Assembly: GCA_016715205.1 (NCBI GenBank)
Contig: JADKBC010000022.1
Coordinates: forward strand, 1 to 51,733
Length of the DNA: 51,733 nucleotides
Direction of reading: 5' to 3'
Origin: Holophaga sp.
GTDB lineage: Bacteria; Acidobacteriota; Holophagae; Holophagales; Holophagaceae
Positions 7,972-16,625 of this stretch are shown one piece after another. The notes below the pieces were generated by a model. That model was not told where the DNA came from, searched no databases, and saw only the letters and a list, made by a program, of their open reading frames with translations. Each line of letters begins with the position of its first letter. Within the stretch, counting starts at the first letter, position 1. Both the position numbers and the translations under genes were made by a program.

Positions 7972-9330
7972 TCAGAAACTCCGCTTAAAGCCGATGGACC
8001 AGAGGTGCCCCATGCCCTCAACACGAGTCGTGGCGGGCGTCACCCGATATCCGGAGCTGCCCCAGGCACCCTCCAACTGAGAACTATCGACGTCCTTGTT
8101 CTGGCGGAACTGGTAGCCAACGTTGAGTTCTCCGCCCCAGATTCGGTAACCCGCTCCCGCCGAGAAGGCGGCCGACCGGGATCCCGAGATCAATGGGTTT
8201 ACGGTTGCATCTTCCTGGAGGGCAGGGTCAAGGCTCGCGCCCAGGCGGAAAGTCCAGTTCTTCGCAAGAATGAACTCACCCATGAGACTTGCCCCAAAGC
8301 CACTGCGGTAGCCGCTTGGCAGGGCCTGGGCCCTCACCACGCCATTGGGTGTTGTCATGGTGGGGGAAGTGGGCAATTCAAAGCTGGAACCCGCCACATG
8401 CCTTAGGTCAAGTTCCCACGTCACAAACTGGTTGTAGCGATGACGCACCCCCAGGCTGGCCTTGGCCGGCAGCACCATGCGCCCGGTGCCGGGCTGGTAG
8501 GTGGTTTGGGCCAGGAAAGCCGAACCGGCCGTGGTGGTCACGGACCCATCTGGAGCCGCTGCGTTGCCCGTGAAATCAAAGTAGCGCGGCGAAGCCTCGC
8601 CCCGGGCCGCGTGGAGGGTCATGGATCCACTTAACGAGGACTGGTAGGCGCCCGCAAAGGTCCACCGAGGATTGAAGGCCCAGCGAAGCCCAAGGTTCCA
8701 GGAGGGTACCAGCACATTCCCCTGCTGGCGCACATCGGTTTCCACCAAAGGATCCGTGGGCAGGGATTGAAGCGGGAACTGAGCGCGGAGGCTGACTTCA
8801 GAGGCATAAGTTAGACGGGCAAAGCCCAGACCAACGCCCATGGACACGTCTGGCCGGAAGGCCCAGGCCGCCTGGAATTCAATGCGCTGCGCCTTGATAT
8901 CAATGGCTTTCCCCAAAAACCGAAGGGTACTTTCTGTGGGGATTTCCGCATGTCGCAGGAAGGGCTCGTCCAGTTTCAGGCCAAAGGAAAGGCGATCACT
9001 CGTGCGCCAAGCGCCGCCAAAGGACGGCAGGAAACGGTTGCGGTCTTCGGAAAACAAGCTTCGCTGATTGGCCTGAAGGGTGATCTGGGAAGATGCCATC
9101 TCCATGCCGAATCCCACAAAGGCGCTGGAACGGTCCCGCAAGGTCACCAACAAGGCGGGATTCAGCGAGGCAGCCTCAAGGCTTTGGCCAAAGGCGACAC
9201 CCGCTCCCCCGCGAGCGATGCCCACGGGATCCGAGGCTGGCAGCCAGAGACTTTGAGCAGTCAGGGGCGCAGATAGCCCCGCTGCAAGGCCCACCAGGCC
9301 GGTTCCCAACCATCGATACAAATGCACCAT
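7972..9330 (-). CDS. OmpP1/FadL-family outer membrane protein
   Basis: This is a predicted outer-membrane beta-barrel of the FadL/TodX type, a family that imports hydrophobic compounds such as long-chain fatty acids. A signal peptide (residues about 1-25, ending SAPLTAQ) is followed by the family's N-terminal hatch pattern, GIARGGAGVAFGQSLEAASLNPALL. Many alternating amphipathic strands follow, and the protein ends in phenylalanine (FKRSF), as barrel proteins do. Two ATGs six bases apart are possible; the one at 9330 is chosen because GGAGG lies eight bases before it, giving 452 residues. It is cotranscribed with rlmB, four bases apart. The substrate is unknown. Confidence 0.85.
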   Translation of the reverse strand: MVHLYRWLGTGLVGLAAGLSAPLTAQSLWLPASDPVGIARGGAGVAFGQSLEAASLNPALLVTLRDRSSAFVGFGMEMASSQITLQANQRSLFSEDRNRFLPSFGGAWRTSDRLSFGLKLDEPFLRHAEIPTESTLRFLGKAIDIKAQRIEFQAAWAFRPDVSMGVGLGFARLTYASEVSLRAQFPLQSLPTDPLVETDVRQQGNVLVPSWNLGLRWAFNPRWTFAGAYQSSLSGSMTLHAARGEASPRYFDFTGNAAAPDGSVTTTAGSAFLAQTTYQPGTGRMVLPAKASLGVRHRYNQFVTWELDLRHVAGSSFELPTSPTMTTPNGVVRAQALPSGYRSGFGASLMGEFILAKNWTFRLGASLDPALQEDATVNPLISGSRSAAFSAGAGYRIWGGELNVGYQFRQNKDVDSSQLEGAWGSSGYRVTPATTRVEGMGHLWSIGFKRSF

Positions 9331-9549
9331 TGCCATAACCTCCGAAAAGGGTCCGCTTTCAAATGGCGCGGAGACCCCACAGGTTCAATCCCGAGTTCCC
9401 AGGATGGCCGGAATGCCCCCTTCCCACCAAGGGCCTAATCACCTGCATGAATATGGCGGTTTGTGTTTACGATTTGTCAAAACCCAAAAACCTGCGACTC
9501 ATTACTTTTCGGGCTCTGTCAGAATGGCTCCCCGATCGCTGGAGGTCCC

Positions 9550-11037
9550 ATGAGTGACGCCATTGCCCTCAATCCCAACAAGCTTGTCCGCGCCCTGGGG
9601 AAGCCCGCGGCCGAATTCACCAAGCAAGACATCGTTCGTTTCATCGAACAGAACGATATCCGGATGCTCAATTTCCGGTACGTGGCGGGTGACGGACGGC
9701 TCAAAAAGCTGAACTTTGTCATCAACAGCAAAGCCCACCTCGACAAGGTGCTCTCCATGGGCGAGCGGGTGGATGGCTCCAGCCTCTTCTCCTTTGTTTC
9801 CGCTGACTCCAGCGATCTTTACGTGGTTCCCCGATACCGCACGGCCTTTGTCAATCCCTTCAGTGAAGTACCCACCCTCGACTTCATCTGTTCCTTCTAC
9901 AACAACCAGGGTGAGCCGCTGGAAAGCGCACCCGAGTTCATCCTGCGGAAAGCCCAGCGCGAACTGAAGGAAAAGACCGGCTGCACGCTGGAGGCCCTGG
10001 GCGAGTTGGAATACTACCTCTTTTCGGAGGTGGACCAGATCTACCCCATCGTGGAGCAGAAGGGCTATCACGAATCCCACCCCTTCTCGAAGTGGGGCCT
10101 GGTGCGGCGCGAAGCCATGCAGGTCATCAGCGAGATGGGCGGCATGATCAAGTACGGCCATGCGGAAGTGGGCAACATCATCGCGGGTGATCTCGAGATG
10201 GTGCAGCATGAGATCGAATTCCTGCCTGTGCCGATTGAGGACGCCGCTGATCAATTGGTGACTGCCAAATGGGCCCTCCGCGAAGTGGCCTACAAGCACG
10301 GCTTGGAAGTGAGCTTCGCGCCCAAAATCATCGTGGGCCACGCTGGCAGCGGCCTGCATGTGCATAGCCGTCTGGTGAAGAACGGCGTGAATCTGATGGC
10401 CGACGAGAACGGCCTCACCGACACGGCCAAAAAAGTCATTGCCGGGTATCTGATGTGTGCCGAGTCCCTGACCGCATTTGGCAACACGGTGCCCACATCC
10501 TTCTTGCGTCTGGTGCCCCACCAGGAAGCACCCACCAGCATTTGCTGGGGCGACCGCAATCGTTCGGTGCTGGTGCGTGTGCCCTTGGGTTGGGTGGGCG
10601 TGGGAGACCGGATGCTGCGAGATGCCAACCCCCTGGAAGCTCAGGGTAGTGGCACCTTTGAGAACAATCAGACCGTGGAAATCCGGAGCCCGGATGGGTC
10701 TGCCAATGTGCACCTGCTGCTCGCCGGATTGGCGGTGGCGGCGCGCTACGGCATGGAACACCCCGAGGCATTAACGGTGGCCGAACAACTTTACATCCGG
10801 GCTGACGCCACGAAAGTGCAGGGCCTCCAGCAATTGCCCGCCTCCTGCTTTGAATCCGGAGAATGCCTGCGTCGCGACCGCGACCGGTACGAGGCCGGCG
10901 GTGTCTTCCCTGCGGGCCTGTTGGATTCCCTGATCAATCGACTCCAATCCTTCGATGATCTCAACATGAGTGAAAAACTCTTTGGGAACGCCGATAGCCT
11001 GCGCCAGTTGGTCCAGCGTCACCTGCACTGCGGCTAG
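9550..11037 (+). CDS. glnA: Glutamine synthetase (type I-like)
   Basis: This enzyme makes glutamine from glutamate, ammonia and ATP. The ATG at 9550 is preceded by GGAGG at 9541, giving 495 residues; upstream in-frame codons lack a ribosome site. Family marks are GELEYYLF near residue 155, HAEVGNIIAGDLEMVQHEIEFLP, the ATP/glutamate stretch GHAGSGLHVHSRL, and RLVPHQEAPTSICWGDRNRSVLVRVP. The usual tyrosine adenylylation motif (NLYDLP) is not visible in the C-terminal part, so classical GlnE control is unlikely. No glnB or transport gene is adjacent. It is divergent from the FadL gene across 219 bases. Confidence 0.92.
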   Translation: MSDAIALNPNKLVRALGKPAAEFTKQDIVRFIEQNDIRMLNFRYVAGDGRLKKLNFVINSKAHLDKVLSMGERVDGSSLFSFVSADSSDLYVVPRYRTAFVNPFSEVPTLDFICSFYNNQGEPLESAPEFILRKAQRELKEKTGCTLEALGELEYYLFSEVDQIYPIVEQKGYHESHPFSKWGLVRREAMQVISEMGGMIKYGHAEVGNIIAGDLEMVQHEIEFLPVPIEDAADQLVTAKWALREVAYKHGLEVSFAPKIIVGHAGSGLHVHSRLVKNGVNLMADENGLTDTAKKVIAGYLMCAESLTAFGNTVPTSFLRLVPHQEAPTSICWGDRNRSVLVRVPLGWVGVGDRMLRDANPLEAQGSGTFENNQTVEIRSPDGSANVHLLLAGLAVAARYGMEHPEALTVAEQLYIRADATKVQGLQQLPASCFESGECLRRDRDRYEAGGVFPAGLLDSLINRLQSFDDLNMSEKLFGNADSLRQLVQRHLHCG

Positions 11038-11121
11038 GCTTCTGTCATCTGCGAAACCAATTCCCCGGTGCGTCCCTGCGCCGCAGTGGGGATGTATCCC
11101 TCCACGGAGTAGACTGCTGTC

Positions 11122-12087
11122 ATGAGCGCGCTGCCGTACGTTCCCGATCTTGAAAGCATCGATCCCTCCCTGGATCTTGTGGCTGAAATCGGCCGCCTGA
11201 GGTCTGCCCGCCGGGCGGTCATTCTGGCGCATTACTACCAGGAACCGGAAATCCAGGACCTGGCCGATTTTGTGGGCGATAGCCTTCAGCTCAGTCAGGC
11301 TGCTGCCACCACCGATGCCGAGGTCATCGTCTTTTGCGGTGTCCATTTCATGGCAGAGACAGCCAAGATCCTGAGCCCTTCCAAAATCGTGGTCATCCCC
11401 GACATGGACGCTGGCTGCAGTTTGTCGGACCGCTGCCCCCCAGAAGCCTTCGGTGCATGGCTGCAGCAGTATCCCGGGCATGAAGTTGTCAGCTACATCA
11501 ATTGCTCTGCGGGCGTCAAAGCCCTGTCCACTGTGATCTGCACCAGTTCCAATGCCGTGCGCGTGGTGGAAAGCCTGCCCAAAGAGGCACCCATCGTCTT
11601 TGCACCGGATCGCCATCTGGGCAAGTGGGTGATGACTCAGACGGGACGCGACATGGTGTTGTGGCCGGGCTTCTGCATTGTCCACGAGCAGTTCACCGCC
11701 AAACGCGTGGCAGCCTTGAAAGCGCAACATCCCGACGCCAAGCTCATTGTTCACCCCGAGTGCGATGCCACCGTGAGCCGTATGGCCGATTTTGTGGGCA
11801 GCACGGCAGCCATGCTCACGTTCGTGATCGAGCGACCAGAGCGGAAATTCATCGTAGGAACCGAGGCTGGCATCCTCCACCAGATGCACAAGGCCAGACC
11901 GGAAGCCCAGCTGATTCCCATCCCCGCGGATAGTGGCTGCAACTGTTCCCTCTGCCCCTACATGAAGCTGAACTCCCTCGAAAAAATCTACCTCTGCCTG
12001 CGGGATCTCGAACCCGCAATCCATCTGGACGAAAACATTCGGCGTCAAGCCCTCAAGCCACTGGAGCGAATGCTGAGCCTAGGCTAG
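11122..12087 (+). CDS. nadA: Quinolinate synthase A
   Basis: NadA condenses iminoaspartate with dihydroxyacetone phosphate to quinolinate, the first committed steps of NAD synthesis. It carries a [4Fe-4S] cluster. The 321-residue length is typical. Hallmarks are ILAHYYQEPEIQDLADFVGDSL near residue 35, FCGVHFMAETAKILSP with the first cluster cysteine, SYINCSAGVKAL, and CNCSLCPYMKLNSLEKI with the last cluster cysteine. NadB and nadC are not nearby. The stop lies 10 bases before the histidine kinase start, so the three genes probably form one transcript. Confidence 0.96.
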   Translation: MSALPYVPDLESIDPSLDLVAEIGRLRSARRAVILAHYYQEPEIQDLADFVGDSLQLSQAAATTDAEVIVFCGVHFMAETAKILSPSKIVVIPDMDAGCSLSDRCPPEAFGAWLQQYPGHEVVSYINCSAGVKALSTVICTSSNAVRVVESLPKEAPIVFAPDRHLGKWVMTQTGRDMVLWPGFCIVHEQFTAKRVAALKAQHPDAKLIVHPECDATVSRMADFVGSTAAMLTFVIERPERKFIVGTEAGILHQMHKARPEAQLIPIPADSGCNCSLCPYMKLNSLEKIYLCLRDLEPAIHLDENIRRQALKPLERMLSLG

Positions 12088-12097
12088 TCTGCGAGAC

Positions 12098-13675
12098 ATG
12101 TACACCCGCCACGTCGCCCGTTTCCATCCTGTTCGTTCGGCAGAGCACACGCCCTCCTGGTGGCAGCGCCTGCAACTGCGGAGTGGCACCGTACTCCTTA
12201 CGCTGGCCATCATCGCCATCAGCCTCGTGTTGGTGTGGGTTCCAGCCATGTGGATGAATGAACACATCATTCGCATCAACAACGTCATTTCACCCACCTA
12301 TTCCCACGATCTGACCCGAGTTGAAGAGCATTGGCTGCATCTGCCTCGGATCAACAACCTGAAGCAGGGCAATGAGCCCGAGATTCGCCAGTTGCTTGCG
12401 GAACATCCGCTGCTCGTCGCGGTGATGGACCGCAATGCACCGGAACGACTCTGGATGCGCCATGGGGAACAACTCGTGCCAGGCAGTCGGGAGCCAGAGT
12501 ATGCGCGCTATCGGCAGTGGATCACCCTTGCCGAGCAGGCAGGGCGATTCCAATGGACCCCACCGTTGGCAGTGAATGCGGACCCCACCTTGGGCCCAGC
12601 GATTGTGCTGCTTGGGGAGCGCTGGATCATTGTCAAACGCTGGACGGTGGGCAGCGCGGAGGTGGAGAAGATGTTCCGGCTGGTGCTCGGGGCCAAGCCT
12701 CCCTTTCGCGCAGGTATCCGCCTCAGCATGCCAACGAGCAAGGCACCCTTGAAACCCCAACCCTGGGGCGCGGAACCAAACATCCAGGCGGATCCCGCCC
12801 GCCTGGAAGACCCTTGGTTTGCCTACACCGGCACCAGCCAAGCGATGGAGGGTTGGGATATCGTTGCCATCCCCGTGCGAAAAGAAGGCAAAGTATTCGC
12901 CCGGCGGGTCCTGCGCCAGGTCTGGACTGGTTTTGCGGCAGCGGTGGCGGTGGGTGCCAGTCTAGGCCTAGGGCTTTGGCTTCGGCGCCGGGCCCGGCGG
13001 CGGGCCATCCTGGACGCGGACCGCCTCGCCTCCCTGACCCATAGCCTGAAAACGCCCTTGGCCATCCTCAAGTTCCGGTGCGATTCCATCCGCCTTGGGC
13101 GCCTGGGTCCCGACCAGACCGATGCCGAACTCATCAAAGTAGGCGAGGAGGTGGATCACCTCACTCTGTTGATTCAAACCGGCCTGGAAGCCATCCACGG
13201 CATTTCAGAAACTGGCCCCCAGGGCGAAGTCAGCGCCGCTTGGCTGTCTGACCTGGTGGATGATCTGGCGCCTGCCTTCGAAGCCGAGCAACGCAAGCTG
13301 CATCTGGATCTAACCTCTGACTCGGGACGCGCGGCCCTGCCTTCACTGAGGTCTGCCATCCTGACCCTGGTCGAAAATGCCCTCTATCACGGGGGTGGCG
13401 ATGTGACGCTGCAGACCCTCAAAGTGCGGCGACGGTTTCAGATTCGCATCCAGGATGCTGGCCCCGGCCTGGCACCCCACCAGCTGGAATCCCTTGGCAA
13501 ACCTTTCATGCGGATCCGGAATCAGGGCAAGGAAGGCTTTGAACGCGATGGCCAGGGTCTGGGCCTGAGCCTGCTCGTCCAGGTGGCCCAGAAGGAAGGG
13601 TGGGGGCTTACCTTTGCATCCGCCCCGGGCGAAGGTTTTCTTGCCACCATCGAGATCCGTGCGCTCCGCACGTAG
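12098..13675 (+). CDS. Membrane sensor histidine kinase
   Basis: This is a two-component sensor of 525 residues. One membrane helix lies at about 30-50 and a second at about 278-297. The roughly 225-residue region between them should be periplasmic and resembles no sensor domain I can name. No HAMP domain separates the second helix from the HisKA helix. The phosphate-accepting histidine is at about 315 (LASLTHSLKTPLA). The ATPase domain has the N-box LVENALYH, the G1 box DAGPG and the G2 box GQGLGLSL. The response regulator 101 bases downstream is its likely partner. The stimulus is unknown. Confidence 0.9.
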   Translation: MYTRHVARFHPVRSAEHTPSWWQRLQLRSGTVLLTLAIIAISLVLVWVPAMWMNEHIIRINNVISPTYSHDLTRVEEHWLHLPRINNLKQGNEPEIRQLLAEHPLLVAVMDRNAPERLWMRHGEQLVPGSREPEYARYRQWITLAEQAGRFQWTPPLAVNADPTLGPAIVLLGERWIIVKRWTVGSAEVEKMFRLVLGAKPPFRAGIRLSMPTSKAPLKPQPWGAEPNIQADPARLEDPWFAYTGTSQAMEGWDIVAIPVRKEGKVFARRVLRQVWTGFAAAVAVGASLGLGLWLRRRARRRAILDADRLASLTHSLKTPLAILKFRCDSIRLGRLGPDQTDAELIKVGEEVDHLTLLIQTGLEAIHGISETGPQGEVSAAWLSDLVDDLAPAFEAEQRKLHLDLTSDSGRAALPSLRSAILTLVENALYHGGGDVTLQTLKVRRRFQIRIQDAGPGLAPHQLESLGKPFMRIRNQGKEGFERDGQGLGLSLLVQVAQKEGWGLTFASAPGEGFLATIEIRALRT

Positions 13676-13776
13676 GGCTTAGGAAAAACCGCGTTTCCGA
13701 ATTATTTTCAAACAAGCCATTGCCTTTGGCTTCGCCGTATCGCAAGGTGAGATGTGCCTTCTGGATCGAGCTAACC

Positions 13777-14469
13777 ATGACCCACCTTCTTGTGGTCGAA
13801 GACGAGCCGAACCTTCGCCAACTGCTTGTGAACAACCTCACCTTTGAGGGTTTCACAGTGGAAGCGGCGGAGGATGGGATCGTGGGCCTGCAGGCCCACC
13901 GCGCCCAACGTGCGGACCTTATCGTGCTGGACCTCATGCTGCCCAAGATGGACGGTTTCCAGGTCATCCAGGAACTGCGGACCGCGAAGGATCACGTACC
14001 GGTGCTGATGTTGACCGCCCGGGGCTCGGAATCGGACCGCGTGCGGGGTCTCAGCCTCGGGGCGGACGACTACCTGGTAAAGCCCTTTTCGGTGCTGGAA
14101 TTCATCGCTCGAATCAAGGCCATTCTGAGGCGGACCCAGCCTCTGGAGCAGCCCACCGCCCTGCGCTCCGGCGCCTACCATTTTGATCTGACGGCCATGG
14201 AAGCCCGCCGCGACGACCGGCCCTTGGAACTCACGCCCCGCGAATTTCGTCTGCTCGAAATCCTGATCACCCATGCCGGGCGCACCCACAGCCGCAACGA
14301 ACTGCTGGAACAGGCGTGGGGCGCAGATGCGCGGCCCACGCCGCGCACCGTGGATGTGCACATCGCCAACCTGCGCAAGAAGCTGGGCGATGATGAGAAG
14401 AAAAACCTCATCGCCACCGTGGGCGGTGAAGGCTATCGCTGGACCCTGCTGGTGGAACCCGATCACTGA
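13777..14469 (+). CDS. OmpR/PhoB-family response regulator
   Basis: This is a DNA-binding response regulator of 230 residues starting at MTHLLVVEDEPN. The receiver domain has the acidic pair in VEDEP, the phosphorylation aspartate at about 52 (VLDLMLPKMDG), the switch threonine in MLTARG and the lysine in LVKPFS. The C-terminal winged helix contains LELTPREFRLLEILITHAGR and RTVDVHIANLRKKLG. It is almost certainly the partner of the kinase just upstream. Its last 7 bases overlap the end of the convergent gene at 14463. Targets cannot be read from sequence. Confidence 0.93.
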   Translation: MTHLLVVEDEPNLRQLLVNNLTFEGFTVEAAEDGIVGLQAHRAQRADLIVLDLMLPKMDGFQVIQELRTAKDHVPVLMLTARGSESDRVRGLSLGADDYLVKPFSVLEFIARIKAILRRTQPLEQPTALRSGAYHFDLTAMEARRDDRPLELTPREFRLLEILITHAGRTHSRNELLEQAWGADARPTPRTVDVHIANLRKKLGDDEKKNLIATVGGEGYRWTLLVEPDH

Positions 14470-15250
14470 AGGGTGGGATGCACCAGTTCTTCACCCAGGG
14501 ACAACTCAAGGGTTTCGAAGGGCGCCTTCAGGCTGAAAATCATGCCCGGCACCACATCGCTCAGAGCCTTGTATCTGGCTGGAGGCAGGAGCTGGATCTC
14601 CCCCGCATTCAGGGGAGGAATATCCAGCCCTTCCCAGGCATCCAGGGGAAGCGTGCGCCGGTGCCGCCCTGTGCGCAATTCCAATGCACCCCGGAACGAG
14701 AAATTCGGCTGTAGCCAAGCCCCCAGCACCACACTGCGGAGATCCTCCACGGCGAGACAAAACCCGGCCGGACCATCCCCCTGCCAACCCACTGCCGCCA
14801 GGGTTGGCTGCGGAGGGCATCCCACCACCGCGCCGGGGCCCTGCACCGGCAGATGCCCCAGTGGTCCGCCATCAGCTCGGCGCAGGGTTCTGGGTTCCGG
14901 CAGGCAGGCCAGCATTTTTACAACCATGAGAGACGGTGCGAGGAGATCAGGTAAATCCCCGCGTTGGTGCCATTTTTCGGCATAGGCTAAGGCCCGGTGA
15001 ACCCGATGAAAGCCCGAGGTCCCATCTCCAACACGCCTTGGAGTGTCGGGGGCACCAGGACTTCCGCCATGGCCCTGGGGCGGCCCTCGCCCAAGCGAGA
15101 CAGTCTGGCAATTTCCACGCGATGAAGATCAACCACCCGGCTTGGGTCAGAAGGAAGGGGCGCCACCATGACCTGGCGTGCTTGCCCATTTTCCATCCAG
15201 AGGGCAGTCCCCACGCGGAGTGTTGGTCCTTCGACAGATCGTTTGGACAT
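14463..15250 (-). pseudogene. Hypothetical gene split by a probable one-base frameshift
   Basis: Reading from the ATG at 15250, 87 residues are coded (MSKRSVEGPTLRVGTALW to AFIGFTGP) before a TAG at 14987-14989. The following protein, in the -1 frame to 14463, reads well (PLDAWEGLDIPPLNAGEIQL, GMIFSLKAPFETLELSL). Its coding character extends back past its first ATG (14927) into LAYAEKWHQRGDLPDLLAPS, and that ATG has no ribosome site. Restoring one base in the GGG at about 14993-14995 would join both into one protein of about 262 residues. I recognise no domain. It is convergent with the response regulator and divergent from the CPBP gene. Two independent genes remain possible. Confidence 0.55.
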
Positions 15251-15302
15251 GAATATCCCCAGAGCTCTTCCAAGGAGCCTATCGCAAGCCCCATCCTGGG
15301 GT

Positions 15303-16625
15303 ATGGACGAACCGCACCCCACGCCCTGGCACCCTGACCGTCGATGGGCCGATCCACTGATCGCTCTCCTGATTCTCCTGGCGGCCCTCACCACCTTTGA
15401 AGCTATCCACACCTTGCGCAAACCCCGAGGCGAAGCGAAACATCCAGGTCTGCAAACCCGGGTGCTGGAACTCCGCGCCGCAGCTCAAAAATTCACCCAT
15501 CGCCCTCCATCTTTGGCAGTGCCTGCCTCCTCAGAGCCATGGGATCGGGCCGTGCTGGCGGTGCTTTTGGCGGAAGAGGGCCAACTGGCCGAGGGGCGAC
15601 GGTTGGCTGAAACAACGCCTGCGCCATTTCTCGAACTATGGAAGGGGATCTATGCCGAGGGAGAACTCCCCGCAGCCCCCCAAGTGGAAGCCCTTCGCCA
15701 ACCCTTTGGGAGCAGCTACGCCTACTGGCAGTTCAGGGGCAGGCTGGCCGAGCGCCAGCTTCAAGATCCAGAACCTTGGCGAGCCAAGGCGCGGGCTTGG
15801 GCTTGGCCCCGAATGGTCGCCCTGGGTTTGGGGGGCCTGATGCTGGTGGCCCTGGGATTGGGTGGCATCATCTCCGCCGGCGTGATGGCATTGAGCCCAA
15901 AACAGCACCTTACCGCCACGCTCAAACCCTGCCCCATGTCCGGTCGCGCCGTGGCATTGACGCTATTGGGTTGGTTTGTGGCCCTTCGGTTTTCGGGTAC
16001 GGTGGCGGCACTGCTGTTTGCCTTTATCCCCTTGCCGAAGGTATTGGCGCTCCCCGTGGCCTATTCGTTCCATGTCTGGGTTGGTGCCCGACTCCTCCTG
16101 CGCGCGGAGGGCGTCAGTTTCAGGCAAGCTTGGCGCCGCATGACTCCCGGCCCTTTGCCCCGGGCCCTGGGCTGGGCCCTTGCCTTCCTGGGTATTGCCC
16201 TGGTTGCAGTGTTGTTGACCGGGCTCCTTACCCAGCCCTTCCTGCGCAATACTCAGCCGCCCCAGCGGGAACTGTTGGAATTGGTTTCGAGCCAAAGGCA
16301 CTGGCTGGCGACACTGCTCCTGTTCGCCACCATGGCAGGACTCGCGCCGCTCTTTGAGGAATGGCTCTTCCGGGGCACGCTCTTGCCCTGGATGGGGCAT
16401 CGATTCTCCCTGCGGTGGAAACAGGGTGGCTGGCTGCTGGCGGTGGTGATCACCGGTATGACATTCGGCGCCATGCACCTGCAGCCTGCCGCCTTACCGG
16501 GCCTTTGCACCCTAGGCATGGTGTTGGGCTGGGCTTTTCTCCGCACTGGCAACCTGTGGACCACCGTTGCAATGCACGCCTGCTGGAACGGAGGCGTATT
16601 CGTGATGATCCAGATCCTGGCTTGA
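15303..16625 (+). CDS. CPBP-family intramembrane metalloprotease
   Basis: This is a multi-spanning membrane protein of about 440 residues with a C-terminal CPBP (CAAX protease and bacteriocin-processing) domain. The three motifs are intact: EEWLFRG at about 352, FGAMH at about 388 and HACWN near the C-terminus. The N-terminal half has one helix (LIALLILLAALTTF), a soluble region, then further helices. The ATG at 15303 (MDEPHPTPWHP) is chosen; an ATG at 15249 would overlap the divergent gene. The substrate is unknown; relatives act in CAAX processing or bacteriocin self-immunity. The stop is adjacent to the end of the convergent kinase gene. Confidence 0.85.
   Translation: MDEPHPTPWHPDRRWADPLIALLILLAALTTFEAIHTLRKPRGEAKHPGLQTRVLELRAAAQKFTHRPPSLAVPASSEPWDRAVLAVLLAEEGQLAEGRRLAETTPAPFLELWKGIYAEGELPAAPQVEALRQPFGSSYAYWQFRGRLAERQLQDPEPWRAKARAWAWPRMVALGLGGLMLVALGLGGIISAGVMALSPKQHLTATLKPCPMSGRAVALTLLGWFVALRFSGTVAALLFAFIPLPKVLALPVAYSFHVWVGARLLLRAEGVSFRQAWRRMTPGPLPRALGWALAFLGIALVAVLLTGLLTQPFLRNTQPPQRELLELVSSQRHWLATLLLFATMAGLAPLFEEWLFRGTLLPWMGHRFSLRWKQGGWLLAVVITGMTFGAMHLQPAALPGLCTLGMVLGWAFLRTGNLWTTVAMHACWNGGVFVMIQILA

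Noticed and set aside
9502..12048. Two long minus-strand open frames opposite glnA and nadA
   Set aside because: Both mirror clear plus-strand genes and encode His/Gly-rich low-complexity protein typical of antisense frames.
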